Source of the DNA: an uncultured Olsenella sp.
GTDB lineage: Bacteria > Actinomycetota > Coriobacteriia > Coriobacteriales > Atopobiaceae
Assembly (NCBI GenBank): GCA_900314495.1
Contig: OMVJ01000002.1
Coordinates: forward strand, 1 to 64,000
Direction of reading: 5' to 3'
DNA: 64,000 bases
The notes under the pieces were generated by a model. The model was not told the origin of the DNA. It ran no database searches and was given only the letters and a program-made list of their open reading frames with translations. Positions 50,548 through 59,863 of the stretch are shown in pieces (positions within the stretch are counted from its first letter, which is position 1; each line of letters opens with the position of its first letter). A program made the position numbers and the translations under genes.

Positions 50548-51273
50548 ATGTCTTTTCAGATGAGTCGCAGGCACTTTGTGGAGGCCATGGCCTTGGGAAC
50601 GGCGAGCTTGGGCCTCGCGGCGTGCGGAGCCTCTCAGGCATCGTCCTCGAGCCAGGCTCCGGCGGGTTCCTCCGCGGGGAGTTCCGGCCAAGGGGGCCAG
50701 GGAAGCGCCGCGTCATCCAGCACGGCGGACGAGGACTCCTCCCTCATCACCAAGCCGCTTGACAACGGGTACGGAGAGGGGCTCCACCACGCCACCATCG
50801 AGGTCAAGGACTTCGGCACCATTTCCGTCGAGCTCAACGCCAACATGGCCCCCATCACCGTCAGCAACTTCGCACAGCTCGCCAACGACGGCTTCTACGA
50901 CGGCCTGACGTTCCACCGCATCATCAAGGGCTTCATGATCCAGGGCGGGGACCCCAACGGCGACGGCACCGGCGGTTCCGAGAGGCGAATCAAGGGCGAG
51001 TTCGTCGCCAACGACGTGAACAACACCCTCGTGCACACGCGGGGAACCATCTCCATGGCGCGCTCGAACTCCAACGACTCCGCGAGCTCCCAGTTCTTCA
51101 TCATGCAGGAGACCACGGACTCCCTGGACGGCCAGTATGCGGCGTTCGGCCACGTAACCGAGGGCATCGAAGTCGTGGATGCCATTGCGGACAAGACGCC
51201 CGTGCAAGACGACAACGGAACCGTTGCCAGGGACGACCAGCCCGTCATCGCTTCCGTCAAGATGGTGGACTAG
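50548..51273 (+). CDS. Lipoprotein cyclophilin-type peptidyl-prolyl cis-trans isomerase
   Basis: A 241-residue exported protein. The N-terminus has a twin-Arg-like SRRHF, a hydrophobic stretch and lipobox GLAACGAS, then a Ser/Gly/Gln-rich linker to about residue 70. The remainder is a cyclophilin: GFYDGLTFHRIIKGFMIQGG with the catalytic Arg, then NSNDSASSQFFIM and YAAFGHVTEGIEVV. It would speed proline isomerisation in proteins folding outside the membrane. The ATG at 50548 has AAGGAGG upstream. Its stop is 10 bases from that of the convergent glycosidase gene, with no room for a terminator. Confidence 0.93.
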   Translation: MSFQMSRRHFVEAMALGTASLGLAACGASQASSSSQAPAGSSAGSSGQGGQGSAASSSTADEDSSLITKPLDNGYGEGLHHATIEVKDFGTISVELNANMAPITVSNFAQLANDGFYDGLTFHRIIKGFMIQGGDPNGDGTGGSERRIKGEFVANDVNNTLVHTRGTISMARSNSNDSASSQFFIMQETTDSLDGQYAAFGHVTEGIEVVDAIADKTPVQDDNGTVARDDQPVIASVKMVD

Positions 51274-51283
51274 ACCAGCGGGC

Positions 51284-52888
51284 TCAGTCCTTGCGGCTGC
51301 AGAAGGCTCTCACGGCACTGCGGTACCGTAAGAGCTGGTCCTGGCCCCACTCCCCCATGTCATCGGACGTGAAGAGCACCCCGCCACACGCTACATCCGC
51401 CGCGAGCAGGTCCTCTCGCTGGGAGGGCGTCAGCCGCACGTCGCTGCGCAGGAAGAAGACGTCTGGGTCGTTCAGAAAGGCGCGGCCGTTCAGGTGCGCC
51501 CTGCCCAGGGTGTTGGCAAGGCTGTTCTTGGTGCTCACGCGTTCGCGATGCAGCATGCGCATGTAGGGCTTGTCGTCCCAGTCAAGGCCGACGTCGCACC
51601 CCACGCGGCAATACTCGCACCTGCCAAAGGCAGAGACCAGGGGTACGCCGCAGAGGTCGAAGGCGACTCCCGCCGGCACGGAGGCGCGCAGCAGGTCCAG
51701 CGCGTCCGCCATGAGCTGCCCGCGATTGAGGCCGTCGTGGGGCACCATGCAGGCCGCATACAGAAAGTCCAGCTTCAAGAGGCTAAAGCCCCACTCGCGC
51801 GTTGCCGTGCCGAGACAGCTGGCAACGTACGCACGGACATCCGGGTTGCGCGTGTCCAGCGCGACGCCTCCCGACCAATGGCTCCCCGTGGCTATGGGCT
51901 CGCCGGCCTCGTCCCGCATGACCCAGTCCGGGTGGCTGCGGAAGAGGTCAGACTCCCGCTCGCACACGAAGGGCGCCATCCACAGGCCCGGAACGTAGCC
52001 TGCCGCCCGGATGCTACTCGCAAGCGGGGCGAGGCCCTCCGGAAACCTGAGGCCGTCAGGCTGAAGCCAGTTCCCCACCTTTGCATAGCCGTCGTCAATC
52101 TGGAAGACCCGGGCACAGCCCTGCGTGTCAAGACCGTCAAGCACGGCGCGGAACCCCGCGAAGTCCCGCGCAAGGCAGGTGGCATCAATCTGGCCGTAGT
52201 GCCGGTACCAGCTGGAGAACCCCACGGCGCGCTCCGCCGGCCTGCGGGCGATTCCCTGCAGGTCCATGTAGGTGGAGAAGGCCTGGCCAAGCTCGTCACG
52301 AATCACTGCCAGAGAGAAGAGCTCCAGGGTCTCCCCCTGTTCAAGCAGCCTTGCCGGCGGTTCCTTTTGGAACTCCATCATGTTGTGCCACGCGTCCTCG
52401 CGAAGAGTCGTGAAGCCGGTGTCCTCACCAAGGGACCCGAACAGGGTCACGCGGCCACCGTTGCGCGTGTAGCCATAGCCAAAGCCATGCTGGTGCCCCG
52501 GCCTCGCGTCCTCCTTCGTGAAGCGGTAGTCCCCAGACCCGTCCAGGGCCCATTTGCCCACCACCGCGCGCGGAACGCCGTGCAGGCCACGCATCCCCGC
52601 CCAGGGGCTGCGCTCCACCGAGTCCGTCCAGGAGTTGTAGCCATTGAGGAAGAGCGCCTCCGCGTGGCGCAGCTCGCAGGGCATGGTGGCGCACACAGAC
52701 GTGACTCGCACTTGGCACCGCGTGGTTGCCACCAGCCGCCAGGACTCCCAGGTCTCCCCGGCGGCGTGCACCACCCGCACGTCTATGGGCAGCAGGGACA
52801 TTGGGTCGCCCATGCCGGCAGGCAGGCAGACCTCGTACAGGCCGCCTTTCGCCTCATAGCGCACCCGGAAGCTTGGCGCGAGGCTCAT
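51284..52888 (-). CDS. GH36-like alpha-galactosidase-family glycosidase
   Basis: A 534-residue glycosidase of clan GH-D. Residues 1-215 are a beta-rich N-terminal domain and 220-534 a TIM barrel. QIDDGYAKVGNW (263-274), the nucleophile region LLKLDFLYAA (Asp374) and the acid/base region CEYCRVGCDVGLDW (Asp432) fit the GH36/melibiase pattern, and NDPDVFFLR follows. It is shorter than typical GH36 (about 700 residues) and has no signal peptide, so it should act inside the cell on an imported glycoside. It is the last gene of a TetR-transporter-glycosidase unit, two bases after the transporter stop. Substrate could be an alpha-galactoside or related sugar. Confidence 0.85.
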   Translation of the reverse strand: MSLAPSFRVRYEAKGGLYEVCLPAGMGDPMSLLPIDVRVVHAAGETWESWRLVATTRCQVRVTSVCATMPCELRHAEALFLNGYNSWTDSVERSPWAGMRGLHGVPRAVVGKWALDGSGDYRFTKEDARPGHQHGFGYGYTRNGGRVTLFGSLGEDTGFTTLREDAWHNMMEFQKEPPARLLEQGETLELFSLAVIRDELGQAFSTYMDLQGIARRPAERAVGFSSWYRHYGQIDATCLARDFAGFRAVLDGLDTQGCARVFQIDDGYAKVGNWLQPDGLRFPEGLAPLASSIRAAGYVPGLWMAPFVCERESDLFRSHPDWVMRDEAGEPIATGSHWSGGVALDTRNPDVRAYVASCLGTATREWGFSLLKLDFLYAACMVPHDGLNRGQLMADALDLLRASVPAGVAFDLCGVPLVSAFGRCEYCRVGCDVGLDWDDKPYMRMLHRERVSTKNSLANTLGRAHLNGRAFLNDPDVFFLRSDVRLTPSQREDLLAADVACGGVLFTSDDMGEWGQDQLLRYRSAVRAFCSRKD

Positions 52889-52890
52889 GA

Positions 52891-54279
52891 CTATTCGCCG
52901 TCCTTCCCTTCGGGTTCCCGTGGCGCATTGCCGTCAATGGTCTTCAGCACGTCGCGCTCGCGGTACCTGGTGAAGATCAGGCCACCGGCCAGGCAAAAGC
53001 ACGTGGCGATGACTGCCGTCAGGCGGTAGCCAAGCCCATTGGTGCCGAGGATGGAGACCGAGGTGAAGAGGATCATTGCCAGGGTCTGGCCCAAAGTCAT
53101 GCTGAAGGACCGCGCTGCATAGAACATGCCGGACCTGTTCTCACCGGTGACCACGGAATCGGCCTCCGCGATGTCTGCCAGAACCGCCTGCGGAAGGATG
53201 CCGAGGATTGCCATGGGGATGGCGGCGAGCACGGCAACGAGCACGCCCCACACCATGCCGGGAATCCCAAACTGCCCGCAGACCGAGGTCACGAAGAAGG
53301 CCACGCAGAAAAAGAAGAAGCCAAAGGCGACCAGGCGCTTCTTGCCGTACTTCTTGGCAAGCACGTTGACCGGGGCGTAGAACGCCAGGGAGATGACGGT
53401 CATGGCGGCGAAGAAGACGAACGACAGGGAGTCCGACAGGCCCATGAGCTCCGTGATGTAGTACGTCATGCCCGTCTGGAACATGGTGATGGCAACCCAA
53501 TAGAGCACGTCCGAGCTCTCGAACACGAGGAAGTTGCGGTTCCTGAAGGTCTTCCCCACGGACTGGAACATGGGCGTGTCCGACGGGATGATGTCCGCAT
53601 AGCGAGTCTCGTCAATGCCGAAGGCGGGAACGAGCATGCAGATTGCCGCAAGGACGGAAAGGACCGCCACGGTGAGCCTGAAGCTGCCCACGAGCCCGAA
53701 GGTGGGCTCCAGGAAGCTGGTGACGGTGGTCACCAGGTAGGCAAGGGCCGTGCCCAGGAAGTACGTGACGGAGATGTACGTGGAGAGGTTGATGCGAAGC
53801 TCCTGCGTGCGACCCAGCTCTGGAATGAGCGCGTTGAACGGCGTGCAATAGAGCGACAGGGTGACGTAGAAGAGCATGAGGCAGACGAAGAGCAGCACGT
53901 TGTTGACGGTTGGGTTGGAAGTGCCGGGAACCACGAAGACCAACGTGGTCATGAGGGCGAAGGGCACCGCCGCAAGACGCATGAAGGGAATGCGCCTGCC
54001 AAGCGGATTCTTCAGCGAGTCGGACCTGGAGGCGATGTACGGGTCGATGAAGCCGTCCAGCAGGCGGCCGCAGCCCGTGATGACGCCGATGACGGTCAGG
54101 CCCAGGAAGACGGCGCCCTGGGTGATGAAGACCGACATGCCCCTGCCAAGCATGGTCTCGGACGGCATGTAGAAGTACACCAGCCAATTGCTGATGATGC
54201 CCGAGAGTATTGCCCAGCCCAACTGACCGATGGCAAACAGCCTGAGAATGCGCCCGTCTGCCAGTTCCTTCTGCTCCAT
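52891..54279 (-). CDS. GPH-family (glycoside-pentoside-hexuronide:cation) symporter, MFS type
   Basis: A 462-residue membrane protein with twelve helices. GCGRLLDGFIDPYIASRSDSLK and PLGRRIPFMRLAAVPFALM are classic GPH-family sequences (Asp-rich motif near helix 2-3), and LADIAEADSVVTGENRSGMFYAARSF is the late family motif. It would import a glycoside with sodium or protons, to be cut by the GH36-like enzyme encoded next. The ATG at 54279 has GGAGGAATCGC upstream; the frame upstream is non-coding. It follows the TetR gene by 85 bases. Confidence 0.92.
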   Translation of the reverse strand: MEQKELADGRILRLFAIGQLGWAILSGIISNWLVYFYMPSETMLGRGMSVFITQGAVFLGLTVIGVITGCGRLLDGFIDPYIASRSDSLKNPLGRRIPFMRLAAVPFALMTTLVFVVPGTSNPTVNNVLLFVCLMLFYVTLSLYCTPFNALIPELGRTQELRINLSTYISVTYFLGTALAYLVTTVTSFLEPTFGLVGSFRLTVAVLSVLAAICMLVPAFGIDETRYADIIPSDTPMFQSVGKTFRNRNFLVFESSDVLYWVAITMFQTGMTYYITELMGLSDSLSFVFFAAMTVISLAFYAPVNVLAKKYGKKRLVAFGFFFFCVAFFVTSVCGQFGIPGMVWGVLVAVLAAIPMAILGILPQAVLADIAEADSVVTGENRSGMFYAARSFSMTLGQTLAMILFTSVSILGTNGLGYRLTAVIATCFCLAGGLIFTRYRERDVLKTIDGNAPREPEGKDGE

Positions 54280-54364
54280 GCGATTCCTCCCCTGCGGCCC
54301 AGCCGCCTCGGGCGGCAAGAGACACCGCCACACTTCCAGGCGACGCAATGCGCCGCCAGCATCC

Positions 54365-55054
54365 CTAGTTCTCGGTCCCCAGCGCAAGCACCGCCATCTG
54401 GACGATGCACCTCAGCTCCTTCTCGCCCGCCGAGAAGTCATCCGACGGGATGATCTCCCCCCTCGTGAACTTCTCCGCCACGCCCATGAGGGCGTGGGCG
54501 ACCGCATGGTAGTAGGAGTTGAACTCGATCACGCGCTTGATAGAGCCGTCCTGCCTGCCAAGCAGGTACGCGTCGTCGAAGATGAGGTAGAACGAGTCCA
54601 CCTCACGCCCGTACTCCTCCAACTCGGACTTCTGCACGCCCTCCGCCAGCACCAGATGGTCGAACTCGTCCAGGAAGCGGACGAAGGTGGGGTGCGCGAC
54701 GTAGACCTCGCAGTACTCCGCCAGCAGGGCCTCAAGGCGCGACAGGCCGTTGAGCCGCAGGAACTCCCCGGACTCAACAAGGTCGTGTATGCCGGCGTTG
54801 ATGCGCCGCCACATGAGGGTGCCCGCGGCAATGGCAAGGCGTGACTTCGTGGAGAAGTGCCTGTAAAGCGTGGCGACGCCAACGTTTGCCTCACGCGCGA
54901 TGTCGGTCATCTTCACGTTGCCGATGCCGTCCCTCAGGAACAGGGAGGCCGCGCACACGACCGCCCTGTCCTCCTGGGGATACTCCCACTCGTCCAAGGA
55001 GATGCCCTGCGCGAACTTGGGAAACGCAGCCTGCAACCGCGCGTCCTGTGCCAT
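54365..55054 (-). CDS. TetR-family transcriptional regulator
   Basis: A 229-residue TetR-type repressor. The helix-turn-helix is IGNVKMTDIAREANVGVATLYRHFSTKSRL near residues 45-75; the rest is a helical ligand-binding domain of no named subclass. The ATG at 55054 follows AAGGAGGAG. Two near-identical palindromes in the intergenic region upstream are its likely operators. It leads the symporter and glycosidase genes and is divergent from the GT-B-like gene, so it probably controls both directions. Confidence 0.92.
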   Translation of the reverse strand: MAQDARLQAAFPKFAQGISLDEWEYPQEDRAVVCAASLFLRDGIGNVKMTDIAREANVGVATLYRHFSTKSRLAIAAGTLMWRRINAGIHDLVESGEFLRLNGLSRLEALLAEYCEVYVAHPTFVRFLDEFDHLVLAEGVQKSELEEYGREVDSFYLIFDDAYLLGRQDGSIKRVIEFNSYYHAVAHALMGVAEKFTRGEIIPSDDFSAGEKELRCIVQMAVLALGTEN

Positions 55055-55087
55055 CACAACTCCTCCTTGACCGCCGTTCCCGTTTGG

Positions 55088-55124
55088 TGATAGTCTGTCT
55101 ATCAGAATGATAGTCAAACTATCA
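55088..55124. promoter_or_regulatory. Twin TetR operator palindromes in the divergent promoter region
   Basis: Two 17-bp palindromes, TGATAGTCTGTCTATCA (55088-55104) and TGATAGTCAAACTATCA (55108-55124), share perfect TGATAG/CTATCA arms. Their centres are 20 bp apart, about two helical turns. They lie between the divergent TetR and GT-B-like genes. On the minus strand TTGACT falls inside the second palindrome and could be the -35 for the TetR operon. Confidence 0.85.
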
Positions 55125-55156
55125 CTTCATGCACCACACCGTCAAGGGGGATGAAG

Positions 55157-56698
55157 ATGGCGTTCGGGAACGACAGGGCACAGTCGGTCTTCGGTAACAC
55201 TCAGGACGAGAGGACCTATCGCAAGGCATGCCAGTCCAAAGAGGGCTACCTGAAGAAGTACGGTGACGACACGAACGCCATCTACCACCTCAAGAGCGCT
55301 CCCGTGCCCGTGATCAGCGAGGCGCTCGGCGTCCGCAACCTTGTCATGGCCGCAGGGGGCGACGCGCCGCTGGACATCAACGCCGACGCGGCCAGCGCAC
55401 CCAAGCCGGGGCAGACCAGCAGGACCGTCCCCGGCGCGGACGGCAAGCCCGTCATTGTTGGCAACATCCGCATGGGCTTCGGCCACTACCGCATCTCCAT
55501 GGCCATGGCCTCGGCGGCGCACGCAATGGGCTACACCCCCTACTGGCTTGACCTCGCCAGCTTCAAGGGCACCACGGGGTCCGCCATGATCGCCCACCAG
55601 AACGACCTCTATTCCATGGGCTCCCGCCTCTCGCAGAAGGTGGGGTTGTTCAACAGGCTGGTCTGGGAGCCGCTTAACTCGGAGGGCTTCCGCCAGCTCT
55701 CGTACAACTCGGCGGACCAGAAGAACACCGAGCTCTGCGTGCCCATCTTCCGCGACATAGACAAGGACACCCCCTATGTTGGCACGCACGTCTGGCCAAG
55801 CCAGGCGGCCGTGCACGCCGGCATGACCCACGTGGTCAACGCCATCCCCGACAACTGGCCCATGGCGCTGCACCTGGCGGAGGGTTCCATCCACACGGTG
55901 CAGACTCCCAGCGCCTACCTTGGCTACCATCAGCTGCGGGGAATGGACTCCTCGCGCCAGCTCCTCCCCATGCCGGAGGGCTCGCTCTTCTACACGGGCC
56001 ATTACGTTGACCACGAGCTGGTGGCAAACATCCATGCAGACTGCGAGCGCAGGCGCAGTCGCGTCGCCGGTAACGGCCCAGTGCGCTACCTGCTCTCCGT
56101 GGGTGGCGCCGGCGCCCAACAGGGACTCTTCGCCGCTATCGTCACGCACGTCCTGCCGTACGTGCGGTCTGGGGCCGCCACGCTCTTCGTCAACGTGGGA
56201 GACCACAAGAACGTCTGGCACGCGCTGAAGAAGCAGGTGAGGGGCCTTTCGGCCGTCAGCGTGGAGCACTTTGGCAGCTTTGCCGAAGTGGACGAGTTCG
56301 CCAGGGCCGCCCTGGACGGCGAGGCAGGCGGCGTTCACGCCTTCTGGGACGAGGACATCTTCTCCGCCGTGTACAGCTCCAACGTACTCATGCGCTGCTC
56401 GGACGTGCTCGTGACGAAGCCCAGCGAGTTCTCGTTCTACCCCGTGCCGAAGCTCATGATCCACCGGGTGGGCGGCCACGAGGCATGGGGTGCCATCCGG
56501 TCTGCGGAGGTCGGCGACGGCACCTACGAGCTGGATGACACCAACGAGGTGCTGGACATGATCGACAGCTTCCAGAACGACCGCGCGCTCATCCCCTTCA
56601 TGTGCGACCGCATTGAGGACGCAAACGCGCAGGGCGTGTACGATGGCGCCTACAAGGTCATCTCCCTCGCGACGCAGGGTGTCGCGGCCATTCGCTAG
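55157..56698 (+). CDS. GT-B-fold glycosyltransferase-like protein, function unknown
   Basis: A 513-residue soluble protein. I do not recognise a characterised family, but the layout looks like a two-domain GT-B fold: GNIRMGFGHYRISMAMASAA (103-122) resembles the Gly-rich first loop of MurG/MGDG-synthase-type enzymes, YLLSVGGAGAQQGLFAAIV the start of the second Rossmann domain, and VLVTKPSEFSFYPVPKLMI followed by RVGGHEAWGA a nucleotide-sugar or phosphate site. I chose the ATG at 55157, where AAGGGGG has a usable spacing; an ATG two codons earlier has none. It is divergent from a TetR-symporter-glycosidase operon and shares the operator region, which suggests work on the same glycoside, as a transferase or phosphorylase. 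Confidence 0.7.
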   Translation: MAFGNDRAQSVFGNTQDERTYRKACQSKEGYLKKYGDDTNAIYHLKSAPVPVISEALGVRNLVMAAGGDAPLDINADAASAPKPGQTSRTVPGADGKPVIVGNIRMGFGHYRISMAMASAAHAMGYTPYWLDLASFKGTTGSAMIAHQNDLYSMGSRLSQKVGLFNRLVWEPLNSEGFRQLSYNSADQKNTELCVPIFRDIDKDTPYVGTHVWPSQAAVHAGMTHVVNAIPDNWPMALHLAEGSIHTVQTPSAYLGYHQLRGMDSSRQLLPMPEGSLFYTGHYVDHELVANIHADCERRRSRVAGNGPVRYLLSVGGAGAQQGLFAAIVTHVLPYVRSGAATLFVNVGDHKNVWHALKKQVRGLSAVSVEHFGSFAEVDEFARAALDGEAGGVHAFWDEDIFSAVYSSNVLMRCSDVLVTKPSEFSFYPVPKLMIHRVGGHEAWGAIRSAEVGDGTYELDDTNEVLDMIDSFQNDRALIPFMCDRIEDANAQGVYDGAYKVISLATQGVAAIR

Positions 56699-56785
56699 CC
56701 CCTGGCCGCGCGAGGGCGGCGGGCAGAGACTACCGGGCAGAACTTCTGATATTCTCGTGGCGCAGCCGCAGGAAGGAGACCAGCT

Positions 56786-57808
56786 ATGACCAGCAGAGAG
56801 TTTCTCGAATCTGACAAGATGCTCCTCAGGCCCTGGCTGCCCTCCGACGCGGACGCACTTGCCGAGCTTGCCTCCGACCCCGAGGTCGCACGGGCAACCC
56901 ATTTGCCCGCCCACCCCTCCCGCAGGGTACTGCTGGACACGCTCGAGGACCTGGAGGGAGAGCCGGAGGTCTTTGCCATAGTCCTGCGTGGGGACGGCCA
57001 ACCGCTCACTCCAAACGGTTGCATCGCCCTGCGCATTGGCGGGCTGTCAGGCCTGGACATAGACGAGACCGAGGCCCTGGTTGACTACTGGGCAGGACCT
57101 GCCCTTCGCGAGTCCGGGCTTCTTCCCGAGGCCATCAGGCTCATGAACCAATACGCCTTCCGTGACCTGGAGCTGGACGCCGTGTGGAGCGCCGGTTCAG
57201 GTCCTGCCGGCACGCGCCAGCTCACCCGCACGGAGTGGGAGACGGCGAACAAGGCAGACTCCACCGAGCCTGGCTTCGTCGCCCAACAGCAGAGCGAGGC
57301 CGACGCGCTGGACGCGAGCATCGCACGCATTGCCTACGTTCGCACTGGCGGCCAAACCGGCGCGGACAGGGGCGCCTTGGATGCGGCGCGCGGCGCCGGG
57401 GTCCCCATATGCGGCTGGTGCCCCAAGGGAGGCCTGGCGGAGGACCTGCCGGTTGCGCCCGGGTTACTAGCTACGTACCCCGAGCTCAGGGAATGCCCGA
57501 CGGACAGCTACGTGGAGAGGACCGCGTGGAACGTGCGGGACTCGCATGCCACCCTCATCGTCGCGCCAGCCGGCCTGGAGCCAAAGAGCGGGACGGAGAT
57601 GACGGCGCGCTTCGCAATCTCGTACGGACGGCCGCTCCTGGTGGTCAGTGGGGCCGACGACCTCCAGCGGGTGCGCACCTGGCTGGCGGGAATCGGCCGC
57701 GGCATCACGTTGAACGTGGCCGGCCCGCGCGAGTCCAAGCTCCCCGGCGTTTACCAGACCACGCGCACCCTCGTCGCGCAACTGCTGGCAGGTCAGGACT
57801 TGGCATAG
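56786..57808 (+). CDS. GNAT acetyltransferase-like domain fused to a putative molybdenum-carrier (YpsA-like) domain
   Basis: A 340-residue two-domain protein. Residues 10-165 look like a GNAT acetyltransferase (LLRPWLPSDADALAELASDPEV, then LLPEAIRLMNQYAFRDLELDAVWS). The acetyl-CoA loop is poorly conserved, and GLSGLDIDETEALVDYW stands where the central strand is expected. Residues 182-335 match the PF12694-type putative molybdenum-cofactor-carrier fold: VRTGGQTGADRGALDAA, GWCPKGGLAED, YPELRECPTDSYVERT and PKSGTEMTARFA. Both kinds normally occur as separate proteins. The ATG at 56786 has GGAAGGAG upstream. It reads alone; no molybdenum genes are near. The function of the fusion is unknown. Confidence 0.8.
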   Translation: MTSREFLESDKMLLRPWLPSDADALAELASDPEVARATHLPAHPSRRVLLDTLEDLEGEPEVFAIVLRGDGQPLTPNGCIALRIGGLSGLDIDETEALVDYWAGPALRESGLLPEAIRLMNQYAFRDLELDAVWSAGSGPAGTRQLTRTEWETANKADSTEPGFVAQQQSEADALDASIARIAYVRTGGQTGADRGALDAARGAGVPICGWCPKGGLAEDLPVAPGLLATYPELRECPTDSYVERTAWNVRDSHATLIVAPAGLEPKSGTEMTARFAISYGRPLLVVSGADDLQRVRTWLAGIGRGITLNVAGPRESKLPGVYQTTRTLVAQLLAGQDLA

Positions 57809-57862
57809 GGCCACAATCGACATGAGTGGTCTGCGGTAACGCAGGCTGGTTGCTTGGTCTGC

Positions 57863-59851
57863 CTACTTGCCGCGCTTCCTGCCCTCGCGCATGATTGAAA
57901 GAATAATCCACACGCCCAGGACGAACGCCGCCAGGAATCCCACGAAGCCCACGATGGGAATGCCAAAGATGACGGGCTGCACGCCCGCGTAGTAGATGAC
58001 CGACGAGCCAATGAACAGGCCCGCAATCACGATTCCCATGGTAAGGCGGTCAAACGCGTGCGCGAAATCCGCAATGGGGTCATCGGTTCCCGGCAGGTCA
58101 AGGTTCATGCGCAACTGACCGCGCGTCAGCATGTTCATGGCAAGGTTGGCCTGGGAGGCCGCGCCCAAAAGGCCATGCGTTGCCGCCCGCCCCTCTCGCG
58201 CAAGGTCCTTGACCTCCTGCTTGGCAGTGTCGCCGTACGAGCGGTGCGCCTTCAGGTGCGTGGAGACGATCTGCACCATGCTGACGCCGGGTAGGAACTC
58301 GTCCACCACGCCTTCCAGCGTCACGAGCGAGCGCGCCAGCATGGTGGCCGAGCTGGGGAGCTCTATGTTGTTCCTTCGCGCCAACGAGAAGATGGCGTTC
58401 ACGAACGAGCCAAGGTTCAGGTCCGCAAGGTCCGCCGTGCCATAGTTGTCCACGATCGCGTCGAGGTCCGCCAGGAGCTGCGCGTGGTCAATCTTCGAGG
58501 TGTCCGGCATGACCGAAAAGCGAACGAGGCCGTTCTTCAGGCGCGGGGTGTCACGCAGGCCCACGGCCACCACGATCTCTGACAGGGCGGCGCGGTCGTG
58601 CGACGAGAGCCTGCCCATGATGCCCAGGTCAATGAAGACTATCTTGCCGCCGGAGATGATGATGTTCCCCGGGTGGGGGTCGGCATGGAAGAAGCCGTCG
58701 TCCAGCATCTGCCTGGTGTAGTTGTCTACGAGCTTGGTGCCAATCTCCTCCAAGTCGTAACCGGCCTCCTTGAGCGCCTTGGTGTTGGAGATGGGAATTC
58801 CCTGCACGTAGTCCATCACGACCACGTGCTCCGTACACCACCTGAGGTAGGGCTTGGGGCAGTCAACGAACTTGCAGTCCGCGTTGTTGCTGCGGAACTC
58901 CGCCAGCGCGCGAGCCTCCACCAGGAAGTCGGTCTCGTCACGGAAGGAGGTCCAGAGCTCCTCCACCACGGACTGGATGTCGATGAAGGCGTCGTCCCCC
59001 ATGAACTTGCTCATGTGCCTGGCAAGGCTGCGGATGATGTCGATGTCCTGCGCCATCACCTCTTGCACGCCCGGCCGCTGAACCTTGATTGCCACGAGCT
59101 CGCCCGTCACCAGGCGCGCCTTGTGAACCTGTGCCACCGAGGCCGAGCCAAGCGGCACGTCGTCAATGGCATCGAAGATGTCCTCGATGGGCGTCTTGTA
59201 CTCGTTGCGCAAGGTCTGGAGAACGACCTCGCGATCCATGGGCTCGACGTCCGTGCGCAGCTTGGAGAGCTCGCGCAGGAAGGGCTCTGGCAGAATCTCG
59301 GAACGCATGGAGAGGATCTGGCCGGCCTTCACGAAGGTGGGGCCAAGCTCCTCCAGCATCTGCCGCAGGCTCACCGGGGTGAGGCCGTGGAAGATGTCGT
59401 ACTTCCTGACGATGCCCAGCATCTCGCGGATGCGCCTGCTACGGCTGCGACGAGTCAGGTTATAGCGGTCCTCGTCACCGCGATGGCCGCCAAAAAGGCC
59501 GATGGTGTCCTGCCACTCATCCTCAGCCTTGGCGTTCACGAAGTCATACCAGTCGTGTCCGTTGGGAGGCGTGTGCGAGTGGTTGGACTCCGGACCAGGC
59601 CCGAACTCGTCGCGCATGGAGTCGATTATGTTGGCATAGTCGTCCAGCGTGCGTCCATGCACCCTGCCGCCCGCCTCGGACTCGCCCACTGCCGCGCTCG
59701 CGGCCTCATCCACGGGTTCGGTGCCTCGCACAGAAGAATCCGCGCCTGCCGCACCAGCCGTTGCGCCAGGGCCTGGCCCACCGTCACTTGTATCCGAAAC
59801 CCGCCCGGGGGCCTTCCCCTCGGGCGGGTCGCTCAAATCCCTGCTGTCCAA
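57863..59851 (-). CDS. ABC1/UbiB-family atypical kinase-like protein
   Basis: A 662-residue UbiB/AarF-type protein. Residues 1-100 are a disordered acidic/Gly-rich extension. The kinase-like core follows: the family KxGQ motif in FVKAGQILSMRSEILPEPF, the Ala-rich-like nucleotide loop LGSASVAQVHKA, Lys in VAIKVQRPG, the catalytic-loop equivalent FHADPHPGNI and the metal-binding FIDLGIMGR. Two C-terminal transmembrane helices end the protein. In other organisms UbiB proteins support quinone or lipid metabolism by an ATPase activity. The start is uncertain; I use TTG at 59851, 12 bases after the phasin-like stop. The pair forms a two-gene operon. Confidence 0.88.
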   Translation of the reverse strand: MDSRDLSDPPEGKAPGRVSDTSDGGPGPGATAGAAGADSSVRGTEPVDEAASAAVGESEAGGRVHGRTLDDYANIIDSMRDEFGPGPESNHSHTPPNGHDWYDFVNAKAEDEWQDTIGLFGGHRGDEDRYNLTRRSRSRRIREMLGIVRKYDIFHGLTPVSLRQMLEELGPTFVKAGQILSMRSEILPEPFLRELSKLRTDVEPMDREVVLQTLRNEYKTPIEDIFDAIDDVPLGSASVAQVHKARLVTGELVAIKVQRPGVQEVMAQDIDIIRSLARHMSKFMGDDAFIDIQSVVEELWTSFRDETDFLVEARALAEFRSNNADCKFVDCPKPYLRWCTEHVVVMDYVQGIPISNTKALKEAGYDLEEIGTKLVDNYTRQMLDDGFFHADPHPGNIIISGGKIVFIDLGIMGRLSSHDRAALSEIVVAVGLRDTPRLKNGLVRFSVMPDTSKIDHAQLLADLDAIVDNYGTADLADLNLGSFVNAIFSLARRNNIELPSSATMLARSLVTLEGVVDEFLPGVSMVQIVSTHLKAHRSYGDTAKQEVKDLAREGRAATHGLLGAASQANLAMNMLTRGQLRMNLDLPGTDDPIADFAHAFDRLTMGIVIAGLFIGSSVIYYAGVQPVIFGIPIVGFVGFLAAFVLGVWIILSIMREGRKRGK

Positions 59852-59863
59852 GCCCAGAGCGTG

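Noticed and set aside
55151-55156. ATG at 55151 as start of the GT-B-like gene
   Set aside because: The Shine-Dalgarno AAGGGGG abuts it with no spacer; the ATG at 55157 has usable spacing.
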